Source of the DNA: an uncultured Collinsella sp.
GTDB taxonomy: Bacteria; Actinomycetota; Coriobacteriia; Coriobacteriales; Coriobacteriaceae
DNA: 12,859 nucleotides
Assembly: GCA_900546115.1 (NCBI GenBank)
Contig: URBQ01000045.1
Span: forward strand, 1 to 12,859
Direction of reading: 5' to 3'
How positions within the stretch are numbered: position 1 is the stretch's first letter; each line of letters starts with the position of its first letter. This document shows positions 1 to 6,683 of this stretch, piece by piece. The translations under genes were made by a program, and so were the position numbers. A model generated the notes under the pieces. The model ran no database searches and was not told the origin of the DNA. It saw only the letters and a list, made by a program, of their open reading frames with translations.

Positions 1-37
1 AAAAAGAATCAGCCCCCGCATATCGAAACGGTCGAGA

Positions 38-122
38 GGGCTGCCTCCGGGCGGGTTGCCTTGGTCTGAGAAGTTCGCGAAGCCCACTTCTCAGACCAAG
101 GCAACCCGCCCGGAGGCGGCCC
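38..122. repeat. Long near-perfect inverted repeat (hairpin) downstream of xfp
   Basis: The arms at 43-74 and 86-117 are a perfect 32-bp inverted repeat separated by an 11-base loop. The stem extends five more pairs (38-42 with 118-122) if one U·G wobble on the + strand is allowed. The loop junction carries its own palindrome, TTCGCGAA (74-81). The element starts about 28 bases past the xfp stop codon, so xfp transcripts would run into it. It is far longer than a normal intrinsic terminator and has no T-run directly after the stem. It may block or stabilise the xfp mRNA 3' end, or be an extragenic repeat element. Confidence 0.9.
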
Positions 123-149
123 CAGCGCGAGACCGCCCCGGATGCCTAC

Positions 150-2678
150 CTACTCGTTGTCGCCTGCGGTCATCTGCGTTGCGGAGAGCGCGCCGTCGGC
201 AGCAGTTGCGGCTGCGGCGTCGGGCCAGACCCAGTCGGTGAAGGCCGGGTGATCGTAGCCCTCATCGCACGCGAACTCAAAGGCCTCGGTGCGGAATGCC
301 TCCCACTCGTCAATCTGCTCGGCAAACTTATCGGCGTCAACCATGCGCAGCACGTCGGCGGCCAGTGCCCAACGGTCCATGTTGTTCAGGCGCAGCATGT
401 CGAACGGCGTTGTCGTGGAGCCTTTCTCCTCGTAGCCGTGGACGCGGAAGGCGTCGTGGCCGGGTCGGTTCCAAATCAGACGGCGAATCGTGCCAGCATA
501 GGCGTGGAATGCAAAGAGCACGGGCTTATCGCCGCAGCCAAACAGCTCAGTCCAGCGCTCATCGCTGATGGCTTGGTCGTTCTCGCAGACGTTCTGGATC
601 TTGAGCAGATCGACCACGTTGACGAACCGCACCTTAATGCCCAGCTCACGCAGCATGTCGGTTGCAGCCAGAGCCTCGAGCGTCGACACGTCGCCGCACG
701 TGGCAACCACGACGTCAGCCTCGGCGAGCGAGTCGGCGGTCGATGCCCACTCCCAAGTCGCAACGCCCTCGGCGAGCTCGGCGCGGGCCTCGTCGACCGT
801 CTGGAAAGTGGGGGCGGGCTGCTTGCCGCAGAAGATGGCGTTGACGCAGTCGGTGGACTGGTAAACACGCTCGGCCACAGCAAGCGCCATGTTGGCGTCA
901 GCCGGATAGTAAGCATTCACGATATGCGTGTCGTTGGCCTTGTTGAGCAGCAGGTCGATAAAGCCGGGATCCTGGTGAGAGAAACCGTTGTGGTCCTGGC
1001 GCCAGACATGGCTCGACAGCAAAATGTTGAGGCCGCTGATGGGGGCACGCCACGGAATCTCGCGCTTGGTGGCCTCGAGCCACTTGCAGTGCTGGTTGAC
1101 CATGGAATCGACCACGTGGACAAAGCTCTCGTAGGAGCTCCACACGCCGGAGCGGCCGGTGAGCACGTAGGCCTCGAGGAAGCCCTCGCACTGGTGCTCG
1201 GACAGCTGCTCGACAACCTTACCGGAACCTGCCAGCAGCTCGTCGTTGGCCTCGTCCTCGTAGAAGCCGGCGTCCCACTGCTTCTTAGTCACCTTGTAGG
1301 CATCCTGCAGGCGGTTGGAAGCGGTCTCGTCGGGACCAAAGATGCGGAAGTCGTCCATGTTATTTGCCAGGACGTCGGCGGTGTACTCACCAAAGACGCG
1401 GGCGGCCTCGGTGGAGCCCCAGCCATGACCATTAGTTGCGACGGGGACCTCGTGGGCATGAATATCGGGCAGCTCGAGCTCGCGGCGCACCTTGCCGCCG
1501 TTCGCGTTGGGGTTGGCGCCGATGCGCAGCTCGCCGGTCGGCATAAAGGCCGTCACCTCGGGGCGCACCTGACCCTCGGGCGTAAAGAGCTCCTCGGGCT
1601 TGTAGGAGCGCAGCCACTCGCGCAGCACGCGGAAGTGCTCGTGGGTGTCTTTGGCGCTCGCGAGCGGCACCTGATGGGCGCGCCAGGAGTCCTCGGTCTT
1701 CTTGCCGTCAATCTGCTTGGGGCAGGTCCAACCTTTGGGCGTACGGAACACGATCATGGGATAGGCCGGGCGGACCACGGTCTCGCCCGCGGCAGCTTGG
1801 GCCTGTGCGGCGGCCTTGATGTCGCAGATCTCGTCAAAGACCTGCTCGAACAGGGCGGCGAAACGCTCGTGAATGCTCGCATGGCTCTCGTCGTCAAAGC
1901 CGGCGACAAAGAAATGCGGTTTATAGCCCATGCCCTCAAAGAACTTGGTGAGCTCTTCGTCGGACACGCGGGCGAGGATGGTGGGGTTGGCGATCTTGTA
2001 GCCGTTGAGGTGCAGGATCGGCAGAACGATACCGTCGGTTGCCGGATTCACGAGCTTGTTGGACTGCCAAGAGGTCGCGAGCGGACCGGTCTCGGACTCG
2101 CCGTCGCCCACCACGGCCACGGCCAGCAGGCTCGGGTTGTCCATGACGGCGCCGTAGGCGTGGCTGAGCGTGTAGCCGAGCTCGCCGCCCTCGTGGATGG
2201 AACCGGGCGTCTCGGGCGCAAAGTGACTCGGGATGCCGCCGGGATAGGAGAACTGGCGGAAGAACTTCTGTAGGCCGGCCTCGTCATTGGTGATGTCGGG
2301 GCGAATCTCGCGGTAAGTACCGTCGAGCAGCGACTGAGCAGTACCGGCGGGGCCACCGTGACCAGGGCCCATCAAGAAGATAGCATTCTGGTTGTGATCG
2401 GCGATGAGGCGGTTGACATGACCGAACAGGAAGTTGATGCCGGGCGTGGTGCCCCAGTGACCGACCAGGCGGTGCTTAACGTCCGGGCGACCAAAGTCGC
2501 GCACCTCACCGGTTTTCTCGTCGACAAAGTCGGTGCGCATCAGCGGGTTGGAGCGAAGGTAGATCTGGCCGACGGACAGGTAGTTCGATGCGCGCCAATA
2601 CAGATCGACACCCTCGAGCTCGGAAGCCGGCACCTCGTGTCTCAGCTTTTGCCATGGCGTTCCCAGAGTTTTAGCCAT
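150..2678 (-). CDS. xfp: Xylulose-5-phosphate/fructose-6-phosphate phosphoketolase
   Basis: ThDP-dependent cytoplasmic enzyme that splits xylulose-5-P (and usually fructose-6-P) with phosphate to give acetyl-phosphate plus glyceraldehyde-3-P or erythrose-4-P. This is the key step of the bifid and phosphoketolase pathways. The 842-residue product shows family hallmarks: GHWGTTPG (72-79), LMGPGHGGPAG (102-112), SYPGGIPSHFAPETPGS (144-160) and GGELGYTLSHAYGA. The ThDP/Mg motif runs from GDGESETGP (191-199) to LNG (224-226). Further on are LTGRSGVWSSYESF and SSHVWRQDHNGFSHQDPGF. The family is usually about 790-825 residues; the excess is an Ala-rich C-terminal tail. The ATG at 2678 has AAGGGA 8 bases upstream, and the protein begins just as homologues do. 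Upstream lie a TATACT promoter and two LacI-type operators, and a LacI-family gene precedes it on the same strand. Whether both substrates are used cannot be read from the sequence. Confidence 0.97.
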   Translation of the reverse strand: MAKTLGTPWQKLRHEVPASELEGVDLYWRASNYLSVGQIYLRSNPLMRTDFVDEKTGEVRDFGRPDVKHRLVGHWGTTPGINFLFGHVNRLIADHNQNAIFLMGPGHGGPAGTAQSLLDGTYREIRPDITNDEAGLQKFFRQFSYPGGIPSHFAPETPGSIHEGGELGYTLSHAYGAVMDNPSLLAVAVVGDGESETGPLATSWQSNKLVNPATDGIVLPILHLNGYKIANPTILARVSDEELTKFFEGMGYKPHFFVAGFDDESHASIHERFAALFEQVFDEICDIKAAAQAQAAAGETVVRPAYPMIVFRTPKGWTCPKQIDGKKTEDSWRAHQVPLASAKDTHEHFRVLREWLRSYKPEELFTPEGQVRPEVTAFMPTGELRIGANPNANGGKVRRELELPDIHAHEVPVATNGHGWGSTEAARVFGEYTADVLANNMDDFRIFGPDETASNRLQDAYKVTKKQWDAGFYEDEANDELLAGSGKVVEQLSEHQCEGFLEAYVLTGRSGVWSSYESFVHVVDSMVNQHCKWLEATKREIPWRAPISGLNILLSSHVWRQDHNGFSHQDPGFIDLLLNKANDTHIVNAYYPADANMALAVAERVYQSTDCVNAIFCGKQPAPTFQTVDEARAELAEGVATWEWASTADSLAEADVVVATCGDVSTLEALAATDMLRELGIKVRFVNVVDLLKIQNVCENDQAISDERWTELFGCGDKPVLFAFHAYAGTIRRLIWNRPGHDAFRVHGYEEKGSTTTPFDMLRLNNMDRWALAADVLRMVDADKFAEQIDEWEAFRTEAFEFACDEGYDHPAFTDWVWPDAAAATAADGALSATQMTAGDNE

Positions 2679-2700
2679 TGTTTATGTCCCTTCGCTGCAT
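2671..2700 (-). CDS. Possible 9-codon leader ORF overlapping the xfp start
   Basis: An ATG at 2700 is preceded by a very good Shine-Dalgarno sequence (GGAGGG, 2706-2711 on the complement, 5-base spacing). It opens a frame reading MQRRDINNG and stops with TAA at 2673-2671, inside codons 2-3 of xfp and in another frame. The SD of xfp itself (AAGGGA) lies inside this small frame. If translated, it would couple or tune xfp translation by termination and re-initiation. Nothing but the SD, start and overlap supports it, and it could be chance. Confidence 0.3.
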   Translation of the reverse strand: MQRRDINNG

Positions 2701-2736
2701 GGTCACCCTCCGATATGGCGACCTTTCGTTGGGACA

Positions 2737-2742
2737 AGTATA
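2737..2742 (-). promoter_or_regulatory. Candidate -10 box of the xfp promoter
   Basis: The complement reads TATACT (5/6 to TATAAT), about 59 bases before the xfp start. The -35 region near 2760-2765 (TACTGA) is weak. The proximal LacI-type operator (2748-2759) lies between the two boxes, so a bound repressor would occlude RNA polymerase. Confidence 0.6.
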
Positions 2743-2747
2743 TTTGC

Positions 2748-2759
2748 TAAAACGTTTTA
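2748..2759. promoter_or_regulatory. LacI-family operator, promoter-proximal copy
   Basis: TAAAACGTTTTA is a perfect 12-bp palindrome with the central CpG typical of LacI/GalR-family operators. On the xfp-coding strand both copies share the longer word TGATAAAACGTTTT. It sits within the xfp core promoter. The likely ligand is the LacI protein encoded immediately upstream (2882-3910), which is an inference from position. Confidence 0.8.
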
Positions 2760-2769
2760 TCAGTATGAA

Positions 2770-2779
2770 AAAACGTTTT
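2770..2779. promoter_or_regulatory. LacI-family operator, distal copy
   Basis: AAAACGTTTT is the core of a wider imperfect palindrome (2765-2784, one mismatched pair). Its centre is exactly 21 bp from the centre of the proximal operator, two helical turns, so two dimers would sit on the same face of the DNA. Confidence 0.78.
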
Positions 2780-2881
2780 ATCATTCCGGTTCGCCATTAA
2801 CCTGACAAAACCAGACATTGGCCTGCGACATTATTTGTCACAAGTTCTTCATATTCCTGATATGCAAATCGACAAACGCGT

Positions 2882-3910
2882 TTAGTTGTGTTTTGTAACC
2901 TTGAGCACGCTGTCCTTCACGATGAGCACAGGCTCCAGGACGACTTCATCGGCACGCTTGCCGCCCTTACCGGCCAAGCGTTTTGCCATACAGCTAAAGG
3001 CATGCTCGGCCAGCACGCTCGGATCTTGCTCGATCGCGGTCAGCGCCGGCTCAAAGAGAACGTCGGCCGCCGAGTTGTCATAGCTTACGACCGAAATATC
3101 GCCCGGAATGCTCTTCCCCATTTCGTGCAGGCGCTTGAGCAAACCGAGGGCAATGTTATCCGAGCTTGCGAACACGGCGGTGGCATCGGTCGCAAGCACC
3201 GCCTCCGAGGCCTCGTAGGCACTCGGAATGTAATACTCGCTCTCAAACTCAAGAAGTGCATCAATGGGCAGCCCCGCCTCACGAAGCGCGCGCTCATAGC
3301 CGGCAAGTCGCTTGCGACCCGTATTGGAACGGCGCGCGTTAACCAGGCAGGCAATACGACAGTGACCCTGCTCAATCAAATAGCGGGTAGCCATGTAGCC
3401 GCCCATCTCGTGGTCGAACATCACCTTGTCGCACTCGAGTCCCTCAATGGCACGGTCAACCATTACCGCCGGGATGGGCAGATGGCTGACTTCTTCGCGC
3501 AAAGCGCGGTCGTCCGAGAATTCGTCGCCCACGACCAAAAACACGCCATCGACGCCGCGCGTCACCAGCTGGCGCAGGAGCTCTAGATCGTCCTCGGCGC
3601 TTCCGCCCGAGCTGGTAATAAAAAGCGCGTAGCCGTCCTCGCGGCAGCGCTTTTCCAGGCTGCCAGCGAGCGAGGCAAAAAAACGGCTCTCGATGTTGGG
3701 AACGATAAGGCCCAGCGTGCGCGACTCGCGCATGACCAGGCTGCGCGCAATCTGGTTGGGAACATAGTGGTTGCGCGCCGCGACCTCTTTGATGCGCTTG
3801 CGATTTTCTTCCGAGATGCGACAAGGCCGATTGTTGAGAACAAGCGAGACCGACGAGGGGGAAAGCCCCACCTCCTGGGCAATCTGCTTGAGAGTAGCTT
3901 TGTTTCCCAT
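2882..3910 (-). CDS. LacI/GalR-family transcriptional regulator, probable regulator of xfp
   Basis: A 342-residue one-component sugar-responsive DNA-binding protein. The N-terminal helix-turn-helix is TLKQIAQEVGLSPSSVSLVLNN (about residues 6-27). The hinge helix PNQIARSLVM (51-60) is the segment that inserts at the central CpG of the operator. A periplasmic-binding-protein-like effector and dimerisation domain begins at RTLGLIVPNIESRFFASL and runs to the end, with the usual FASSDNIALGLL and DISVVSYDN stretches. The ATG at 3910 is chosen because it has AAGGAG 5 bases upstream and the HTH begins where it does in the family. The frame stays open far upstream, but that part resembles no LacI protein and antisenses murB. 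The gene reads toward xfp, 203 bases ahead, with no clear terminator between them. The effector (sugar or sugar phosphate) is unknown. Confidence 0.93.
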   Translation of the reverse strand: MGNKATLKQIAQEVGLSPSSVSLVLNNRPCRISEENRKRIKEVAARNHYVPNQIARSLVMRESRTLGLIVPNIESRFFASLAGSLEKRCREDGYALFITSSGGSAEDDLELLRQLVTRGVDGVFLVVGDEFSDDRALREEVSHLPIPAVMVDRAIEGLECDKVMFDHEMGGYMATRYLIEQGHCRIACLVNARRSNTGRKRLAGYERALREAGLPIDALLEFESEYYIPSAYEASEAVLATDATAVFASSDNIALGLLKRLHEMGKSIPGDISVVSYDNSAADVLFEPALTAIEQDPSVLAEHAFSCMAKRLAGKGGKRADEVVLEPVLIVKDSVLKVTKHN

Positions 3911-3945
3911 CTCGCTCCTTCCGAGTATTCGCGCAATCTCTTGAA

Positions 3946-3951
3946 AGTATA
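3946..3951 (-). promoter_or_regulatory. Candidate -10 box of the lacI-family gene
   Basis: The complement reads TATACT about 35 bases before the start codon. No good -35 hexamer is visible at the right distance. No AAAACGTTTT palindrome is present here, only a half-site-like GATAAAAC further upstream, so autoregulation is not obvious. Confidence 0.4.
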
Positions 3952-4019
3952 GCGACCGTCCCTCCACCTCGATGATAAACACTTTACCAATCCGGTAGAC
4001 GGCTGTTTTATCGCCGCGA

Positions 4020-4085
4020 TTGGTGCAAAGTAACCTGGCCCCTTTGCACCATGTGGTGCGTTGGGGCCAGGTTACTTTGCACCAA
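4020..4085. repeat. 66-bp near-perfect palindrome between lacI-family gene and murB
   Basis: The outer arms (4020-4042 and 4063-4085) match perfectly over 23 bp, starting TTGGTGCAAAGTAACC. Three mismatched pairs follow, then an inner perfect GCACCA/TGGTGC pair around a central TG, so 29 of 32 positions pair. It can also fold as two smaller hairpins: TGGTGCAAAG (4021-4030) pairs perfectly with CTTTGCACCA (4042-4051), and a weaker version forms in the right half. It sits between divergent genes, so it is not a terminator. Its right arm reaches the -35 region of the candidate murB promoter. A REP-like extragenic element or an operator are the main options. Confidence 0.92.
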
Positions 4086-4101
4086 ATCCATCTGGGTGGG
4101 G

Positions 4102-4107
4102 TATATT
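4102..4107 (+). promoter_or_regulatory. Candidate -10 box for murB
   Basis: TATATT lies 43 bases before the murB start. The nearest -35-like word, TTGCAC (4077-4082), has a long 19-bp spacer and lies inside the right arm of the 66-bp palindrome. Confidence 0.4.
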
Positions 4108-4150
4108 GCATTCGATTGATGAAAACGACCACCATAAGGCGGATATTCGT

Positions 4151-5113
4151 ATGCACGAAAATGACTTTTTTAACGAGGACCTGCTCTGCGCGCTTGCCGG
4201 TGTTGCCGGTGAGGACAACGTGCTCATGAGCGAGCCCATGCGCGAGCACACCACGTTTAAGATCGGCGGCCCGGCCGATGTCTTTGTCACGCCCGATACC
4301 GAGCAGGGCCTCGTCGCCACGCTCGACACCTGTTATCGCTGCGACCTGCCGCTCACCATCGTGGGCAACGGCTCCGACCTGCTCGTCGGCGACAAGGGTA
4401 TCCGCGGCGTCGTCGTGGCGCTGGGCGAGGGCCTCTCCGACATCACCGTCGATGGCACGCACGTTACGGCAGCCGCCGGTGCGCTGCTTTCCGATGTCGC
4501 TGCCGCGGCAGCCGAGGCCGGCCTTACCGGCATGGAGCCCATCTCGGGCATTCCCGGATCGGTCGGCGGCGCCTGCTACATGAACGCCGGTGCCTACGGT
4601 GCCTGCATGGCCGATGTGCTAGAGTCCGTGCGCGTCTACAAACCCGCTCGCCAGCTCGACGACGGCACCCGTGGCAGCGGCAACATCATCGAGTTCGATG
4701 TCGACGAGCTTAACCTGGGCTATCGCAAGAGCCGCATCGCCGACGACGCCTTCATCGTACTTTCGGCCACTTTCAATCTCGCCCCGGGCAACGCCGCGAT
4801 GATCAAGGCCGACATGGACGACTACCGCCAGCGCCGCGAGGACAAGCAGCCGCTCGACATGCCGAGTGCCGGCTCCACCTTCAAGCGCCCCGAGGGTTAC
4901 TTTGCCGGCAAGCTCATCATGGATGCCGGCCTGCGAGGACACGCCGTTGGCGGCGCGCAGGTAAGCGAAAAGCACTGCGGTTTTATCGTCAACGCCAACC
5001 ACGCCACCGCCGCCGACGTTGACGAACTCATCCGCGACATCCAAGCCAAAGTCAAAGAGCAGTTCGACGTAGACCTAGAACCCGAAGTCCACCGAGTAGG
5101 CGAATTCCTTTAA
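4151..5113 (+). CDS. murB: UDP-N-acetylenolpyruvoylglucosamine reductase
   Basis: FAD-dependent cytoplasmic enzyme that reduces UDP-GlcNAc-enolpyruvate to UDP-MurNAc with NADPH, the second committed step of peptidoglycan synthesis. The 320-residue product has FAD-domain motifs TFKIGGPADVF (35-45), IVGNGSDLLVGDKGIRG (70-86) and ISGIPGSVGGACYMNAGAYG (131-150). It also has LGYRKS (189-194), AGSTFKRP (240-247) with the proton-donor Ser242, GGAQVSEKHCGFIVN (267-281) and the conserved C-terminal Glu312 in PEVHRVGEF. It matches the shorter type II form, as in Staphylococcus. ATG 4151 is preferred: AAGGCGG lies 8 bases upstream, and extending to an in-frame codon at 4061 would add 30 residues with no MurB character that overlap the palindrome. 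It stands alone, convergent with the downstream hydrolase and divergent from the regulator. Confidence 0.96.
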   Translation: MHENDFFNEDLLCALAGVAGEDNVLMSEPMREHTTFKIGGPADVFVTPDTEQGLVATLDTCYRCDLPLTIVGNGSDLLVGDKGIRGVVVALGEGLSDITVDGTHVTAAAGALLSDVAAAAAEAGLTGMEPISGIPGSVGGACYMNAGAYGACMADVLESVRVYKPARQLDDGTRGSGNIIEFDVDELNLGYRKSRIADDAFIVLSATFNLAPGNAAMIKADMDDYRQRREDKQPLDMPSAGSTFKRPEGYFAGKLIMDAGLRGHAVGGAQVSEKHCGFIVNANHATAADVDELIRDIQAKVKEQFDVDLEPEVHRVGEFL

Positions 5114-5118
5114 CAAAG

Positions 5119-5138
5119 AAGGCCCCGAAAGGGGCCTT
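5119..5138. terminator. Bidirectional terminator between murB and the hydrolase gene
   Basis: A perfect 8-bp stem AAGGCCCC/GGGGCCTT with a GAAA tetraloop starts five bases after the murB stop. On the minus strand it is followed by a T-rich tail (TTCTTTGTT) and would end the convergent hydrolase transcript. The + strand tail is weaker (CACCATATTTATT). Confidence 0.85.
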
Positions 5139-5211
5139 CACCATATTTATTCAGATAACCCAGTCCGGTGTGTCGCGCCCCGAACCCGAGAGGGCCGCGT
5201 GCCCGTCGGCT

Positions 5212-6417
5212 TTACGACAGCGCAATACCGCCAAGCCAGCCCCAACGCACGCCAGAGCCAGTGCCATAGAAGCTAATAAACGAATCAAGCGACTTAGACG
5301 TAATGGCACCCTCGTTGCTCATAACGATGCCGCCGCCAACGTAGATACCCACATGACCGTAGATAAGGCCCGGAGCACCCGTGCCGCTGTGCGAGGAATC
5401 GGCCACGATCATGCCCACCTGTAGCGCCGAGCGGTCGGAGCTATAGCACCAGGCGTTGAACATGTCACACGCGTTGCCGCCAAAATAGCCCACGCCGGCG
5501 TTACGGAAGACATTGGTAACCCACGCCGCGCACCAGTTCTGACCCGGCGAAGGCGTGGAGTAGCACGCGTTGACGACGGCCTGCTGTTTGCCCGAGCCGG
5601 CATTCTGTTGCGGGGTTCCGGGCGCATACGATCCGCCACCCGAGCTTGAACCACCCGAGTAGGAATTGTTCTTGTTCGCGGCGGCAGCGGCAGCGGCGGC
5701 CTTCCTGGCAGCCTCCTCAGCCTGGGCGGCAGCGAGGATCTCAGAATCACGCTGAGCCATGAGCTCCTTGACGTCGTCGGATAGACCATTCAGCACGGTC
5801 TGGACCTCTTGCTGCTTGGCCTGCATATCCTGCATCTGAGCCGTCTGCTGGTCCTTGAGTTTCTCCAGGTCGGCCTTTTGTGCTTCGAGCTCGGTCTTCT
5901 GTGCGTCGAGCTCAGCCTGAATCGTCTGGATATCCTCGATGGCATCGCGGTCGCTCTTGTTGATCTTCTCAACGTAATGCGCGTTGGCGACGAGTTCCTC
6001 AAACGAGCCAGAGGCCAGCAGCAGCGACAGGATGTTCGTGCCGCCGGACTTGTAGCTGGCGGCCACGCGATCGGAAAGGTCGTTGCGCTTCTTCTTGAGC
6101 TCGGCCTTCTTTTCATCGATCTGGGCCTGCGTGTCGTCAATCTTGCCCTGGACATTCTCGATGTCGTTGAGGGTCTGGGCATTCTTGTTGGCCAGCGCCG
6201 CATACTCATTTGCGATGCTGTCGAGCTGGGCCTGAACCTCGTCGAGCTGGGCCTGGGCGGCATTCAGTTTATCGGTTGTTTCTTTGGAAGCCTCTGCCGC
6301 ATGGGCGCGAGCGGGCAGGCCAAAAAGAACTGCCGCAGAAGCAGCGCCGAACAGGGCCTTGAGGGCAGTGCGACGCGAGAGCTCCTGGGAAAGGATGGAA
6401 TCGCTGTTTGGTGACAT
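5212..6417 (-). CDS. Exported coiled-coil peptidoglycan hydrolase (NlpC/P60-CHAP-like)
   Basis: A 401-residue exported protein, probably cleaving peptidoglycan during growth or division. The N-terminus has a twin-arginine-type signal: SRRTALK (14-20), a hydrophobic stretch, and a likely cleavage at AHA/AE (40/41). Residues about 45-115 and 150-245 are long Glu/Gln/Lys/Ala coiled coils, as in PcsB/RipA-type proteins. An Ala run and a Gly/Ser linker (about 240-278) follow. The C-terminal domain (279-401) has a probable catalytic Cys296 in NWCAAWVTNVFRNAG and His355 in YGHVGIYVGGG, the Cys-His pattern of NlpC/P60 and CHAP peptidases. The two families cannot be separated by eye. The start at 6417 has GGAG 5 bases upstream. 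It converges on murB and diverges from galE. The bond cleaved and the export route (Tat or Sec) are inferred. Confidence 0.88.
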   Translation of the reverse strand: MSPNSDSILSQELSRRTALKALFGAASAAVLFGLPARAHAAEASKETTDKLNAAQAQLDEVQAQLDSIANEYAALANKNAQTLNDIENVQGKIDDTQAQIDEKKAELKKKRNDLSDRVAASYKSGGTNILSLLLASGSFEELVANAHYVEKINKSDRDAIEDIQTIQAELDAQKTELEAQKADLEKLKDQQTAQMQDMQAKQQEVQTVLNGLSDDVKELMAQRDSEILAAAQAEEAARKAAAAAAAANKNNSYSGGSSSGGGSYAPGTPQQNAGSGKQQAVVNACYSTPSPGQNWCAAWVTNVFRNAGVGYFGGNACDMFNAWCYSSDRSALQVGMIVADSSHSGTGAPGLIYGHVGIYVGGGIVMSNEGAITSKSLDSFISFYGTGSGVRWGWLGGIALS

Positions 6418-6552
6418 ATGTACTCCGTTACATGCTTATTTATATGTCGCTCAACTCATACATATTAGCGTACATATGGCGCGTCCCAACGATTTCCACG
6501 AACGGCAGGAAACTGCAAGGTCGGCGGCTCGTAGGCAAATGCCAAAGATCAG

Positions 6553-6589
6553 GTTATGCGTACGCGAGCTCTGTTATGAGTACGCTAGC
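6553..6589. repeat. Two-copy direct repeat in the hydrolase-galE divergent region
   Basis: GTTATGCGTACGCGAGC (6553-6569) recurs as GTTATGAGTACGCTAGC (6573-6589), 15 of 17 identical, with a 20-bp period (two helical turns). It lies 52-94 bases upstream of the galE -10 box, a reasonable spot for a regulator-binding site. No known motif is recognised. Confidence 0.6.
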
Positions 6590-6640
6590 ATAATCCTCTG
6601 CTTTTCCTACAGCGCACGATTTGGGCGTCCCTGCCTGCGC

Positions 6641-6646
6641 TATACT
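6641..6646 (+). promoter_or_regulatory. Candidate -10 box for galE
   Basis: TATACT lies 37 bases before the galE start, giving a leader of about 30 bases. The -35 side is poor: GATTTG at 17-bp spacing or TTGGGC at 14 bp. Confidence 0.5.
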
Positions 6647-6683
6647 CCCCTGAAGAAGTGTTCCTGATTCGATAGGAGACTAC

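Noticed and set aside
249..2273. 674-codon open frame on the + strand opposite xfp
   Set aside because: It is fully antisense to a clear phosphoketolase. Long antisense frames are common in GC-rich genes, and its sequence (Val/Gly/His/Leu rich, no motif) matches no family.
2874..2883. AAACGCGTTT palindrome at the end of the lacI-family gene as a third operator
   Set aside because: Its centre is GC rather than CG, it overlaps the stop codon region, and it lacks the longer shared word of the two xfp operators. Probably chance.
38..4085. The hairpins at 38-122 and 4020-4085 being copies of one family
   Set aside because: They share only a loose 13-base resemblance (GGTTGCCTTGGTC versus GGTTACTTTGCAC, 9 matches), too weak to claim common origin.
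4061..4150. 30-residue N-terminal extension of murB
   Set aside because: It would be encoded by the palindrome and promoter region, has no good SD, and MurB proteins begin close to the chosen start.
3911..4462. 184-residue N-terminal extension of the LacI-family frame
   Set aside because: It runs antisense through murB and across the 66-bp palindrome, has no LacI similarity, and a strong SD marks the start at 3910.
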